Shown here: one piece after another, positions 50,560 through 60,172 of the stretch
Layout of the letters: every line of letters begins with the position of its first letter
Position numbering within the stretch: position 1 is the stretch's first letter
Assembly (NCBI GenBank): GCA_032055545.1
Contig: DAMBQR010000008.1
Span: 30,451 to 94,450 of the forward strand
Origin: Pseudescherichia sp032055545
GTDB lineage: Bacteria > Pseudomonadota > Gammaproteobacteria > Enterobacterales > Enterobacteriaceae
Reading direction: 5' to 3'
DNA length: 64,000 nt
Notes under the pieces: generated by a model
What the model was told of the DNA's origin: nothing
The model's input: the letters and a program-made list of their open reading frames with translations, nothing else
The model's database searches: none
Translations under genes and position numbers: made by a program

Positions 50560-50717
50560 TAGAAACACAGGGCGACTATCGCCCTCTCGATTGACGGGAA
50601 GCACGGACAGACTAGACGCTGGAGGGTCGTTCCCCCATCCGGCGCGACGCTTACGCATAAAAAGGTGCGTAAAGCTTCTCACCAATCTTCGAGGGTAGCG
50701 CTGCTACCCTTTTTTTT
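50560..50717 (+). ncRNA. sroC: SroC sRNA (GcvB sponge), gltI-gltJ intergenic
   Basis: The 172-bp gap between gltI and gltJ resembles E. coli/Salmonella SroC, which is made by processing of the gltI read-through mRNA and sequesters GcvB. The conserved 3' part includes ACGCTTACGCATAAAAA-like sequence, GCTTCTCACC and the end hairpin GGGTAGC-GCT-GCTACCC (50693-50709) with eight T, which also attenuates gltJKL. The 3' end is firm; the 5' end is an estimate. Confidence 0.75.
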
Positions 50718-50730
50718 CTGAGGTACACGT

Positions 50731-51471
50731 ATGTCAATAGACTGGAACTGGGGTATTTTTCTGCAACAGGCCCCGTTCGGCAACACCACCTATTTAGGCT
50801 GGCTGTGGAGCGGTTTTCAGGTCACGGTCGCGCTGTCGATTACCGCCTGGATCATCGCATTTCTGGTCGGCTCGCTGTTCGGTATTCTCCGCACCGTGCC
50901 CAACCGTTTCCTCTCCGGGATCGGTACCCTCTACGTTGAGCTGTTCCGTAACGTTCCGCTGATCGTGCAGTTCTTTACCTGGTACTTAGTGGTACCTGAG
51001 CTGCTGCCGGAAGATCTCGGCATGTGGTTCAAGGCGGAACTCGATCCGAATATTCAGTTCTTCCTCTCGTCGATGATCTGCCTGGGGCTGTTCACCGCGG
51101 CGCGCGTCTGTGAGCAGGTGCGGGCGGCCATTCAGTCCCTGCCGCGCGGACAAAAGAACGCCGGGCTGGCGATGGGCCTGACGCTGCCGCAGACCTACCG
51201 CTACGTGCTGCTGCCCAACGCCTACCGCGTGATCGTGCCGCCGATGACCTCCGAGATGATGAACCTGGTGAAAAACTCCGCCATCGCCTCGACTATCGGG
51301 CTGGTGGATATGGCCGCGCAGGCGGGCAAGCTGCTGGACTACTCCGCCCACGCCTGGGAATCCTTTACCGCGATCACCCTCGCCTACGTGCTGATTAACG
51401 CCTTCATTATGCTGGTGATGAATCTGGTAGAACGTAAAGTTCGCCTGCCGGGCAATATGGGGAGCAAATAA
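50731..51471 (+). CDS. gltJ: Glutamate/aspartate ABC transporter permease GltJ
   Basis: 246-aa HisM-type inner-membrane permease with about five spans. The amphipathic coupling region is AIQSLPRGQKNAGLAMGL near residue 132. It begins 13 bp after the SroC terminator T-run and pairs with GltK. Confidence 0.97.
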   Translation: MSIDWNWGIFLQQAPFGNTTYLGWLWSGFQVTVALSITAWIIAFLVGSLFGILRTVPNRFLSGIGTLYVELFRNVPLIVQFFTWYLVVPELLPEDLGMWFKAELDPNIQFFLSSMICLGLFTAARVCEQVRAAIQSLPRGQKNAGLAMGLTLPQTYRYVLLPNAYRVIVPPMTSEMMNLVKNSAIASTIGLVDMAAQAGKLLDYSAHAWESFTAITLAYVLINAFIMLVMNLVERKVRLPGNMGSK

Positions 51472-51473
51472 CG

Positions 51474-52147
51474 ATGTATGAATTTGACTGGAGTTCCATT
51501 CTCCCGGCGATGCCCTACCTGCTGGACGGGCTGATTATCACGCTGAAAATTACTATTACTGCGGTGCTGGTCGGCATCGTCTGGGGCACCATTTTGGCGG
51601 TGCTGCGCCTGTCGAGCTTTAAGCCATTCGCCTGGTTCGCCACCGCCTACGTCAACGTGTTCCGCTCTATCCCGCTGGTGATGGTGCTGCTGTGGTTCTA
51701 CCTGATTGTGCCAGGACTGCTGCAAAACGTGCTCGGCCTGTCGCCTACCACCGATATCCGCCTGATCTCGGCGATGGTGGCCTTCTCAATGTTTGAAGCC
51801 GCCTACTACTCGGAGATTATCCGCGCCGGTATCCAGAGCATCTCGCGCGGGCAGTCCAGCGCGGCGCTGGCCCTCGGGATGACCCACTGGCAGTCGATGA
51901 AGCTTATTATCCTGCCGCAGGCCTTCCGCGCCATGGTTCCGCTGCTGCTCACCCAGGGGATCGTCCTGTTCCAGGATACCTCGCTGGTGTACGTGCTCAG
52001 CCTGGCAGACTTCTTCCGTACCGCCTCCACCATCGGTGAGCGTGATGGTACTCAGGTAGAGATGATCCTCTTTGCCGGCGTGGTCTATTTTGCAATTAGT
52101 CTCAGTGCTTCACTGTTGGTCAGCTATCTGAAGAAAAGGACAGTTTA

Positions 52148-52148
<1 letters not shown>
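51474..52148 (+). CDS. gltK: Glutamate/aspartate ABC transporter permease GltK
   Basis: 224-aa permease of the same family, with NVFRSIPLVMVLLWFY near residue 58 and the coupling loop GIQSISRGQSSAALALGM near residue 120. It starts 2 bp after gltJ, and its last base is the first base of gltL. Confidence 0.97.
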
Positions 52149-52873
<725 letters not shown>

Positions 52874-52883
52874 TCCAGGTAAT

Positions 52884-52911
52884 CGCCGGGCGGCACTGCG
52901 TCTGCCCGGCT
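52884..52911. repeat. REP element between convergent gltL and ybeL
   Basis: GCCGGGC-GGCACTGCGTCT-GCCCGGC, one REP palindrome placed between the two convergent genes; no separate U-run terminator is visible. Confidence 0.8.
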
Positions 52912-52924
52912 TACCTACTCTCTA

Positions 52925-53407
52925 TTATGGCTCGAACGGCCGACGCTGGAACTGGTCATGGCCGCACTTCGGACAGAGCGGCAGCGCATCCGGGGTGTAG
53001 ACCGCCAGATGATAGTGGCACTTCTCGCACACCAGGTTGCCCAGCCCCACTACCTCGCCGCTGTGATAGACCCCGTGGTGGTTCAGATCCTGAAACACCT
53101 CGCGCCACTCCAGCTGGGTTTTATCAGTGATGTCCGCCAGCTCCTGCCACAGGCTCTCTTTAATCACCCGCATAAATACGCTGTCGGTCACCTCGCTCTG
53201 GCTTTCACCATAGCTGCGGGCAAACTCTTCGAGGTCGCGACGCAGGGCACGCGTCAGCTCCTCGACTTCGGTTGGCGTTAACTCGCCCGTCTGGGTGACG
53301 CGTAGCCGCGCCTGCTCCACCAGCGCATCGATATCCCGATCGCCACTGCGCAGGCGCTCGGTGAGCGTCGCAACCTGTTCACGATAATATTGAGCAACCT
53401 TGTTCAT
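52925..53407 (-). CDS. ybeL: YbeL, DUF1451 zinc-ribbon protein
   Basis: 160-aa protein, same length as E. coli YbeL. The first 110 residues are charged and helical, probably coiled coil; the end carries two CxxC pairs (CEKCHYH and CPKCGHDQ) about 20 residues apart, a rubredoxin-like zinc ribbon. The function is unknown. It is divergent from leuS. Confidence 0.93.
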   Translation of the reverse strand: MNKVAQYYREQVATLTERLRSGDRDIDALVEQARLRVTQTGELTPTEVEELTRALRRDLEEFARSYGESQSEVTDSVFMRVIKESLWQELADITDKTQLEWREVFQDLNHHGVYHSGEVVGLGNLVCEKCHYHLAVYTPDALPLCPKCGHDQFQRRPFEP

Positions 53408-53643
53408 CCTTTCGCCTCCGGGCTGGGTAACGTCTTCTAATAATAGACCTTATTTTCCCACCGCTTTGCTACCCTGGGCACAGCCTGTGTAAATTCATGC
53501 AATGATGCCAGTCGGTCCTTTTCACCGCCGTCAGTGCGAAAGGCTGTTTTGAGACTGGCGTTTGGGCTATGCTATGCGGATCTTACACACCACATCTTAA
53601 TGCTACGCTTGTAGCTGTATTGAAAACAGGACCACTGGCTGCC

Positions 53644-56226
53644 ATGCAAGAGCAATACCGCCCGGAAGAGATAGAATCCAAAGTCCAGCTTCACTGGGAA
53701 GAGAAGCGCACATTTGAAGTCACTGAAGATGAGAGCAAAGAGAAGTATTACTGCCTCTCTATGCTTCCCTATCCTTCTGGCCGGCTACACATGGGCCACG
53801 TGCGTAACTACACCATTGGCGATGTGATCTCCCGCTATCAGCGCATGCTGGGTAAAAACGTGCTGCAGCCTATCGGCTGGGATGCGTTCGGCCTGCCGGC
53901 TGAAGGTGCAGCGGTAAAAAATAACACCGCGCCCGCCCCGTGGACCTACGACAACATCAACTACATGAAAAACCAGCTCAAAATGCTGGGCTTTGGCTAT
54001 GACTGGAGCCGCGAGCTGGCAACCTGCACCCCGGAATACTACCGCTGGGAGCAGAAATTCTTCACCGAGCTGTATAAGAAAGGCCTGGTCTACAAGAAGA
54101 CCTCAGCGGTGAACTGGTGCCCGAACGACCAGACCGTACTGGCTAACGAACAGGTGATCGACGGCTGCTGCTGGCGCTGCGACACCAAGGTTGAGCGTAA
54201 AGAGATCCCGCAGTGGTTTATCAAAATCACCGCCTACGCTGACGAGCTGCTGAACGATCTTGATCATATGGATCAGTGGCCAGACACCGTTAAAACCATG
54301 CAGCGCAACTGGATCGGCCGCTCTGAAGGCGTGGAGATCACCTTTGACGTCGAAAACAGCGACGACAAGCTGACCGTCTATACCACCCGTCCGGACACCT
54401 TTATGGGCGTCACCTACCTGGCGGTTGCGGCGGGCCACCCGCTGAGCACCCAGGCGGCGGCCTACAACCCGGCGCTGGGCGACTTCATTGCCGAATGTCG
54501 CAACACCAAGGTTGCCGAAGCAGATATGGCGACCATGGAGAAGAAAGGCGTCGATACCGGCGTGCGTGCTATTCACCCGCTGACCGGCGAAACAATTCCG
54601 GTCTGGGCGGCGAACTTCGTGCTGATGGAGTACGGTACCGGCGCAGTGATGGCCGTCCCGGGCCACGACCAGCGCGACTATGAGTTTGCCACTAAATATG
54701 ATTTAGAGATCAAGCCGGTTATCCTCGCGGCCGACGGTACCGAGCCGGATCTCAGCGCTCAGGCGCTGACCGAAAAAGGCGTACTGTTTAACTCTGGCGA
54801 GTTTGACGGTCTGGGCTTCGAAGCCGCGTTTAACGCCATTGCCGACAAACTGGCGGCGAACGGCGTTGGCGAGCGTAAGGTCAACTACCGCCTGCGTGAC
54901 TGGGGCGTCTCCCGTCAGCGCTACTGGGGCGCGCCAATTCCCATGGTGACGCTGGAAGATGGCACCGTGCTGCCGACTCCGGAAGACCAGCTGCCGGTGA
55001 TCCTGCCGGAAGACGTGGTGATGGACGGCATTACCAGCCCGATCAAAGCTGACCCCGAGTGGGCGAAGACCACCGTTAACGGCCAGCCTGCGCTGCGTGA
55101 AACCGACACCTTCGACACCTTTATGGAGTCCTCCTGGTACTATGCGCGCTACACCTGCCCGCAGTACAACGAGGGGATGCTGGATCCGGACGCGGCCAAC
55201 TACTGGCTGCCGGTGGACATCTACATCGGCGGTATCGAACACGCCATCATGCACCTGCTCTACTTCCGCTTCTTCCACAAGCTGATGCGCGACGCGGGTA
55301 TGGTCAACTCTGATGAGCCAGCGAAGCAGCTGCTCTGCCAGGGCATGGTACTGGCGGATGCCTTCTACTACGTGGGCGCAAACGGCGAGCGTAACTGGGT
55401 CTCTCCGAAAGAGGCTATCGTCGAGCGCGATGAGAAAGGCCGCATCGTGAAGGCGCAGGACGCGGCGGGTCATGAGCTGGTGTATACCGGCATGAGCAAG
55501 ATGTCCAAGTCGAAAAACAACGGCATCGACCCGCAGGAGATGGTAGAGCGTTACGGCGCGGACACCGTACGTCTGTTTATGATGTTCGCCTCACCGGCGG
55601 ATATGACCCTCGAGTGGCAGGAGTCCGGCGTTGAGGGGGCAAACCGCTTCCTGAAGCGCGTCTGGAAGCTGGTCTACGAGCACACGTCCCAGGGCAGTGC
55701 CCCTGCACTGGATGTGGCTGCGCTGAGCGAAGATCAGCAGGCGCTGCGCCGTGACGTGCATAAAACCATTGCTAAAGTGACCGACGATATTGGTCGCCGT
55801 CAGACCTTCAACACCGCCATTGCGGCGATCATGGAGCTGATGAACAAGCTGGCGAAAGCGCCGCTGGAAGGCGAGCTGGATCGCGCCCTGATGCAGGAAG
55901 CGCTGCTGGCGGTTGTCCGTATGCTGAACCCGTTCACGCCGCATGCCAGCTTCACCCTCTGGCAGGAGCTGAAAGGCGAAGGCGATATCGATAATGCGCC
56001 GTGGCCGGTGGCTGACGAGCAGGCGATGGTGGAAAACACCACCCTGGTTGTGGTGCAGGTAAACGGTAAAGTACGCGGTAAGATCACCGTGCCTGTTGAC
56101 GCCAGCGAAGAGCAGGTGCGCGAGCGCGCAGCTCAGGAGCCGCTGGTGGCAAAATATCTTGATGGCGTTACCGTGCGTAAAGTGATTTACGTTGCAGGTA
56201 AACTGCTCAATCTGGTCGTTGGCTAA
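53644..56226 (+). CDS. leuS: Leucyl-tRNA synthetase
   Basis: 860-aa class I synthetase (as in E. coli). HIGH motif PYPSGRLHMGHVRNY near residue 42, an inserted editing domain at about 225-415 with the TTRPDTFMG region near 247, and the KMSKS motif MSKMSKSKNNG near residue 617. The start MQEQYRPEEIE at 53644 aligns with E. coli; an in-frame ATG at 53569 lies in the leader. The 236-bp gap to ybeL holds its promoter, with a possible TATGCT -10 near 53570. Confidence 0.98.
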   Translation: MQEQYRPEEIESKVQLHWEEKRTFEVTEDESKEKYYCLSMLPYPSGRLHMGHVRNYTIGDVISRYQRMLGKNVLQPIGWDAFGLPAEGAAVKNNTAPAPWTYDNINYMKNQLKMLGFGYDWSRELATCTPEYYRWEQKFFTELYKKGLVYKKTSAVNWCPNDQTVLANEQVIDGCCWRCDTKVERKEIPQWFIKITAYADELLNDLDHMDQWPDTVKTMQRNWIGRSEGVEITFDVENSDDKLTVYTTRPDTFMGVTYLAVAAGHPLSTQAAAYNPALGDFIAECRNTKVAEADMATMEKKGVDTGVRAIHPLTGETIPVWAANFVLMEYGTGAVMAVPGHDQRDYEFATKYDLEIKPVILAADGTEPDLSAQALTEKGVLFNSGEFDGLGFEAAFNAIADKLAANGVGERKVNYRLRDWGVSRQRYWGAPIPMVTLEDGTVLPTPEDQLPVILPEDVVMDGITSPIKADPEWAKTTVNGQPALRETDTFDTFMESSWYYARYTCPQYNEGMLDPDAANYWLPVDIYIGGIEHAIMHLLYFRFFHKLMRDAGMVNSDEPAKQLLCQGMVLADAFYYVGANGERNWVSPKEAIVERDEKGRIVKAQDAAGHELVYTGMSKMSKSKNNGIDPQEMVERYGADTVRLFMMFASPADMTLEWQESGVEGANRFLKRVWKLVYEHTSQGSAPALDVAALSEDQQALRRDVHKTIAKVTDDIGRRQTFNTAIAAIMELMNKLAKAPLEGELDRALMQEALLAVVRMLNPFTPHASFTLWQELKGEGDIDNAPWPVADEQAMVENTTLVVVQVNGKVRGKITVPVDASEEQVRERAAQEPLVAKYLDGVTVRKVIYVAGKLLNLVVG

Positions 56227-56240
56227 GCGCGGGAGGAAGC

Positions 56241-56810
56241 GTGCGATTTCTAACAACACTCTTGTTGTCATTGGCGGTGCTGGTCACCGCCGGATGTGGC
56301 TGGCACCTGCGTAACAGCTCAGCGATCCCTGACGAGATGAAAACGATGATTTTCGATTCGTCAGATCCCAACGGTCCGCTAAGCCGGGCAGTACGATCGC
56401 AGCTGCGCCTGAACGGCGTCACGCTGGTAGAGAAAAGCTCCGTGCGCCAGGATGTACCTTCCCTGCGCCTGGGGGAGGCAAACATTAGCCAGGATACTGC
56501 GTCCATCTTCCGCGACGGGCGTACGGCTGAGTACCAGATGGTAATGCGAGTGCAGGCGTCAGTGCTGATCCCAGGCGAAGGGATCTATCCGCTGCACACC
56601 ACCGTTTATCGTTCATTCTTTGATAACCCGCAGACCGCGCTGGCGAAAGATGCCGAGCAGGATATGATCATCAACGAAATGTACGATAAAGCTGCGGAAC
56701 AGCTGATCCGTCAGCTGCCGAGCGTACAAACGGCAGAGAAGCAGGAGAAGATAGCGGAAGCCAAAGCGGCCTCTACCTCCTCTCGCGTCTCCACGACGCT
56801 GGGTAACTGA
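56241..56810 (+). CDS. lptE: LPS-assembly lipoprotein LptE
   Basis: 189-aa outer-membrane lipoprotein (E. coli 193) that plugs LptD and helps to insert LPS. GTG start behind GGGAGGAAG; signal peptide with lipobox VTAGC (Cys19). DSSDPNGPLSRAVRSQLRLN near residue 35 and SFFDNPQTALAKD near 115 are conserved. The C-terminal tail is low-complexity. It begins 14 bp after leuS and its stop overlaps the holA start. Confidence 0.96.
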   Translation: MRFLTTLLLSLAVLVTAGCGWHLRNSSAIPDEMKTMIFDSSDPNGPLSRAVRSQLRLNGVTLVEKSSVRQDVPSLRLGEANISQDTASIFRDGRTAEYQMVMRVQASVLIPGEGIYPLHTTVYRSFFDNPQTALAKDAEQDMIINEMYDKAAEQLIRQLPSVQTAEKQEKIAEAKAASTSSRVSTTLGN

Positions 56811-57841
56811 TGTTAAAGCTGTACCCTGAACAGCTCCGCGCGCAGCTCAATGAAGGGCTGCGCGCAGCCTATCTGCTGCTGGGCAACGATCCGTTGCTGC
56901 TGCAGGAGAGTCAGGATGCGGTGCGCCAGGCGGCCGCAGCCCAGGGCTTTGATGAACATCACTCCGTTGCGCTCGATGCCAGCACCGACTGGACCGCCCT
57001 CTTCTCTCTCTGCCAGGCCATGAGCCTGTTCGCCAGCCGTCAGACGCTGCTGCTCCAGTTGCCGGACAACGGTCCCAATGCGGCCATCAACGAACAGCTT
57101 GCTACCCTGATCGGACTGCTGCATGACGATCTGCTGCTGATCGTGCGTGGCAACAAACTCACCAAAGCGCAGGAGAACGCCGCCTGGTTTACCGCCCTGG
57201 CTAACCGTGCTGTGCAGGTCACCTGTCAGACGCCGGAGCAGGCGCAGCTTCCACGCTGGGTGGCGAATCGCGCAAAGCAGAACCATCTGCAGCTCGATGA
57301 TGCCGCCAACCAGCTGCTCTGCTACTGCTACGAGGGCAACCTGCTGGCGCTAGCGCAGGCGCTGGACCGGCTCTCCCTGCTCTGGCCCGACGGCAAACTC
57401 ACGCTGCCACGCGTCGAGCAGGCGGTGAACGATGCTGCCCACTTTACCCCTTTCCACTGGGTCGATGCCCTGCTGGCAGGCAAGAGCAAACGCGCCCTGC
57501 ATATTTTGCAGCAGCTGAAGCTGGAGGCCAGCGAGCCGGTGATCCTGCTGCGTACGTTGCAGCGTGAACTGTTGCTGCTGTTGAATGTAAAGCGCCAGAT
57601 GGCGCAGACGTCGCTGCGCACCCTCTTTGATAAGCACAGGGTGTGGCAGAACCGCCGTGCCGTCACTACCGAGGCGCTAAATCGCCTTAGCCATGCTCAG
57701 CTTCGCCAGGCTGTACATCTCCTGAGTCGTACCGAGCTAACCGTTAAGCAGGACTACGGCCAGTCGGTCTGGGCCGAGCTGGAGGGGATCTCTCTGCTAC
57801 TCTGTCATAAGACGTTGGCAGACGTATTTATAGAGGGATGA
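56810..57841 (+). CDS. holA: DNA polymerase III subunit delta
   Basis: 343-aa clamp-loader subunit (same as E. coli HolA) that opens the beta clamp. It begins MLKLYPEQLRAQLNEGLRAA; LLGNDPLLLQES near residue 25 is the family N-terminal motif. The start overlaps lptE by one base and the end is 1 bp from nadD. Confidence 0.97.
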   Translation: MLKLYPEQLRAQLNEGLRAAYLLLGNDPLLLQESQDAVRQAAAAQGFDEHHSVALDASTDWTALFSLCQAMSLFASRQTLLLQLPDNGPNAAINEQLATLIGLLHDDLLLIVRGNKLTKAQENAAWFTALANRAVQVTCQTPEQAQLPRWVANRAKQNHLQLDDAANQLLCYCYEGNLLALAQALDRLSLLWPDGKLTLPRVEQAVNDAAHFTPFHWVDALLAGKSKRALHILQQLKLEASEPVILLRTLQRELLLLLNVKRQMAQTSLRTLFDKHRVWQNRRAVTTEALNRLSHAQLRQAVHLLSRTELTVKQDYGQSVWAELEGISLLLCHKTLADVFIEG

Positions 57842-57842
57842 G

Positions 57843-58484
57843 ATGGATCAACTGCAAGCCCTGTTTGGCGGGACCTTCGATCCCGTTCACTACGGCCACC
57901 TTTTACCGGTAGAGGCGCTGGCAGAGGCGATTAACCTGACGCGGGTGATCGTCATGCCAAACAACGTGCCGCCCCACCGTCCGCAGCCGGAGGCCACCAG
58001 CCAGCAGCGTAAGGCTATGCTGGCGCTGGCTATTGCTGACCGTCCGTTGTTTACCCTCGACGAGCGGGAGCTGCAGCGCGACACGCCATCATATTCGGCA
58101 GAAACGCTGGCGGCATGGCGTCAGGAGAGCGGCCCTGACCGCCCGCTGGCCTTTATTATCGGCCAGGACTCGCTGCTCACCTTCCCGACCTGGTACCGCT
58201 ACGACACTATTCTTCGCTACTGCCATCTGATTGTCTGCCGCCGCCCCGGCTATGCGCTGGCGATGCGCGAGGCGGTGCATCAGCGCTGGCTTGAACAGCA
58301 CCTGACGGCGGATCCCCGCGCGCTGCATACCCTGCCCGCCGGAAAAATTTTCCTCGCCCAGACGCCGTGGTTTGACATCTCTGCCACGCAAATTCGCCAG
58401 CGGCTGCGGCAGAATCAGCCCTGTGACGATCTGCTCCCGCCCGCCGTACTCGACTATATTATGCAGCAGGGGCTGTACCGTTAA
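57843..58484 (+). CDS. nadD: Nicotinate-mononucleotide adenylyltransferase
   Basis: 213-aa NaMN adenylyltransferase of NAD synthesis (as in E. coli). The nucleotidyltransferase motif GGTFDPVHYGHLLPVE is at residues about 9-24, and the ISATQIRQRL segment near 181 is the second substrate motif. It is packed behind holA and 26 bp before cobC. Confidence 0.97.
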   Translation: MDQLQALFGGTFDPVHYGHLLPVEALAEAINLTRVIVMPNNVPPHRPQPEATSQQRKAMLALAIADRPLFTLDERELQRDTPSYSAETLAAWRQESGPDRPLAFIIGQDSLLTFPTWYRYDTILRYCHLIVCRRPGYALAMREAVHQRWLEQHLTADPRALHTLPAGKIFLAQTPWFDISATQIRQRLRQNQPCDDLLPPAVLDYIMQQGLYR

Positions 58485-58510
58485 TCCATACCCTATAAGG
58501 AGAGTACGCG

Positions 58511-59125
58511 ATGCGTCTTTGGCTTGTCCGACACGGAGAGACAGAAGCAAACGTGGCCAGGCTTTACAGCGGACACTCCCCCACCCCGCTTACGCCGCGC
58601 GGTATTGGCCAGGCGCAAACGCTGCGCACGCTGCTGGCAGACGTCCCGTTTGACGTGGCGATTTGCAGCGCGCTTGAGCGGGCGCAGCATACTGCCCGGC
58701 TGGTTCTCGATGCCCGTGAGGTTCCCGTCCACACCTCGGCGCTGCTTAACGAGATGTTTTTCGGGGACTGGGAGATGCGCCACCACCGCGATCTTACCCT
58801 TGAGGATGCCCAGCGCTACGCCGCCTGGTGCAGCGACTGGCAGACCGCTGTCCCCACCAATGGTGAAGGGTTTCAGGACTTTACCGCTCGTGTACAGCAG
58901 TTTATTGCCCGTCTTGCAGAGTGGGATGCCCATGAAAACGTGCTGATTGTCAGCCATCAGGGGGTACTGAGCGTGCTGATTGCCACCCTGCTGAAGATGC
59001 CCGCCTCGTCGCTGTGGCACTTCCGCGTCGCCCAGGGGGCATGGAGCGCGATCGATATCTACGACGGCTTTGCCACATTAAGCGTGCTGAACAGCCGCGC
59101 AGGGTGGATGCCAGAGGATCGCTAA
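58511..59125 (+). CDS. cobC: Alpha-ribazole phosphatase-type enzyme CobC
   Basis: 204-aa histidine phosphatase (phosphoglycerate-mutase family). The phosphohistidine motif is LVRHGETEAN at residues about 4-13, with the second His in SHQGVLSVL near 152. By homology it dephosphorylates alpha-ribazole phosphate in cobalamin nucleotide-loop assembly. Good AAGGAG ribosome binding site. Confidence 0.94.
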   Translation: MRLWLVRHGETEANVARLYSGHSPTPLTPRGIGQAQTLRTLLADVPFDVAICSALERAQHTARLVLDAREVPVHTSALLNEMFFGDWEMRHHRDLTLEDAQRYAAWCSDWQTAVPTNGEGFQDFTARVQQFIARLAEWDAHENVLIVSHQGVLSVLIATLLKMPASSLWHFRVAQGAWSAIDIYDGFATLSVLNSRAGWMPEDR

Positions 59126-59126
59126 C

Positions 59127-59154
59127 TTGACACGCCCCCCCAGACTGCTATCCT
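59127..59154 (+). promoter_or_regulatory. Promoter candidate of the rsfS operon
   Basis: TTGACA and TATCCT are 16 bp apart, directly after the cobC stop. A second -10-like TATACT occurs near 59300. Either or both could drive rsfS-rlmH-mrdAB-rlpA. Confidence 0.5.
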
Positions 59155-59170
59155 CCGCTGCCAGACTTTT

Positions 59171-59233
59171 CCCTCCGCAGCAGTTCCATAGAAATTGTTT
59201 TACAAAAATGGCGATGCATTCTCGTGCGGAGGG
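59171..59233 (+). repeat. Long-range inverted repeat in the rsfS leader
   Basis: CCCTCCGCA at 59171-59179 and TGCGGAGGG at 59225-59233 are perfect complements 45 nt apart. Inside the loop TTGT-TTT-ACAA (59195-59205) can form a small second hairpin. If the promoter at 59127 is used, this would be a structured leader. Confidence 0.5.
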
Positions 59234-59354
59234 TGGGATGATAGCCCACTTTCAGAGACATATAGGCGACTTTCGTCCCGAAAAGGCCGGGCTTCAGGTA
59301 TACTGGCTGACTCTTTATTGATTATCGTTATTTGCATCCACCCAGGGGGAACAC

Positions 59355-59672
59355 TTGCAGGGTAAAGCACTCCAGGATTTTGTTATCGACAAAATTGACG
59401 ACCTGAAAGGTCAGGACATCGTCACCTTAGATGTTAAGGGTAAATCAAGCATCACCGACTGCATGATCATCTGCACCGGTACGTCTACGCGTCACGTTGT
59501 CTCTATCGCCAACCATGTGGTGCAGGAGTCCCGCGCGGCGGGTCTGATCCCGTTCGGCGTTGAGGGCGAAAACGTTGCCGACTGGGTCGTTGTCGACCTC
59601 GGCGATGTCATTGTCCACGTTATGCAGGAAGAGAGCCGTCGCCTCTACGAGCTGGAAAAACTCTGGGGCTAA
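59355..59672 (+). CDS. rsfS: Ribosomal silencing factor RsfS
   Basis: 105-aa protein (as in E. coli) that binds uL14 and blocks subunit joining under starvation. The start is TTG, giving MQGKALQDFVIDKIDDLKG. Family motifs are SSITDCMIICTGTSTRHV near residue 30 and GDVIVHVMQEESRRLYELE near 83. It is followed by rlmH after 3 bp. Confidence 0.97.
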   Translation: MQGKALQDFVIDKIDDLKGQDIVTLDVKGKSSITDCMIICTGTSTRHVVSIANHVVQESRAAGLIPFGVEGENVADWVVVDLGDVIVHVMQEESRRLYELEKLWG

Positions 59673-59675
59673 TGG

Positions 59676-60143
59676 GTGAAGCTGCAACTGGTCGCCGTCG
59701 GCACAAAGATGCCCGACTGGGTACAAACCGGCTTTACTGAATATCTGCGTCGATTCCCGAAAGATATGCCGTTTGAGCTGGTAGAGATCCCTGCCGGCAA
59801 GCGCGGCAAAAATGCCGATATCAAACGCATCCTTGATAAAGAGGGTGAGCTTATGCTCGCTGCGGCCGGTAAAAACCGCATCGTCACCCTCGATATTCCA
59901 GGCAAACCCTGGGATACGCCGCAGCTGGCACACGAGCTGGAGCGCTGGAAGCAGGACGGGCGAGACGTCAGCCTGCTGATCGGCGGCCCGGAGGGGTTAT
60001 CCCCCGCCTGCAAAGCGGCAGCAGAACAAAGTTGGTCACTCTCTGCGTTAACGCTCCCCCACCCGCTGGTCCGGGTTCTGGTGGCAGAAAGCCTCTATCG
60101 CGCATGGAGCATTACGACCAACCATCCCTATCATCGTGAGTAA
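59676..60143 (+). CDS. rlmH: 23S rRNA (pseudouridine1915-N3)-methyltransferase RlmH
   Basis: 155-aa SPOUT methyltransferase (as in E. coli). GTG start giving MKLQLVAVGTKMPDW; the SAM-binding knot motif is LLIGGPEGLSPACK near residue 100 and SLTLPHPLVRVLVAE-type sequence follows near 122. It lies between rsfS and mrdA. Confidence 0.97.
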   Translation: MKLQLVAVGTKMPDWVQTGFTEYLRRFPKDMPFELVEIPAGKRGKNADIKRILDKEGELMLAAAGKNRIVTLDIPGKPWDTPQLAHELERWKQDGRDVSLLIGGPEGLSPACKAAAEQSWSLSALTLPHPLVRVLVAESLYRAWSITTNHPYHRE

Positions 60144-60172
60144 CGAAGAGCATTAGGTAGATTACGCAGCGG

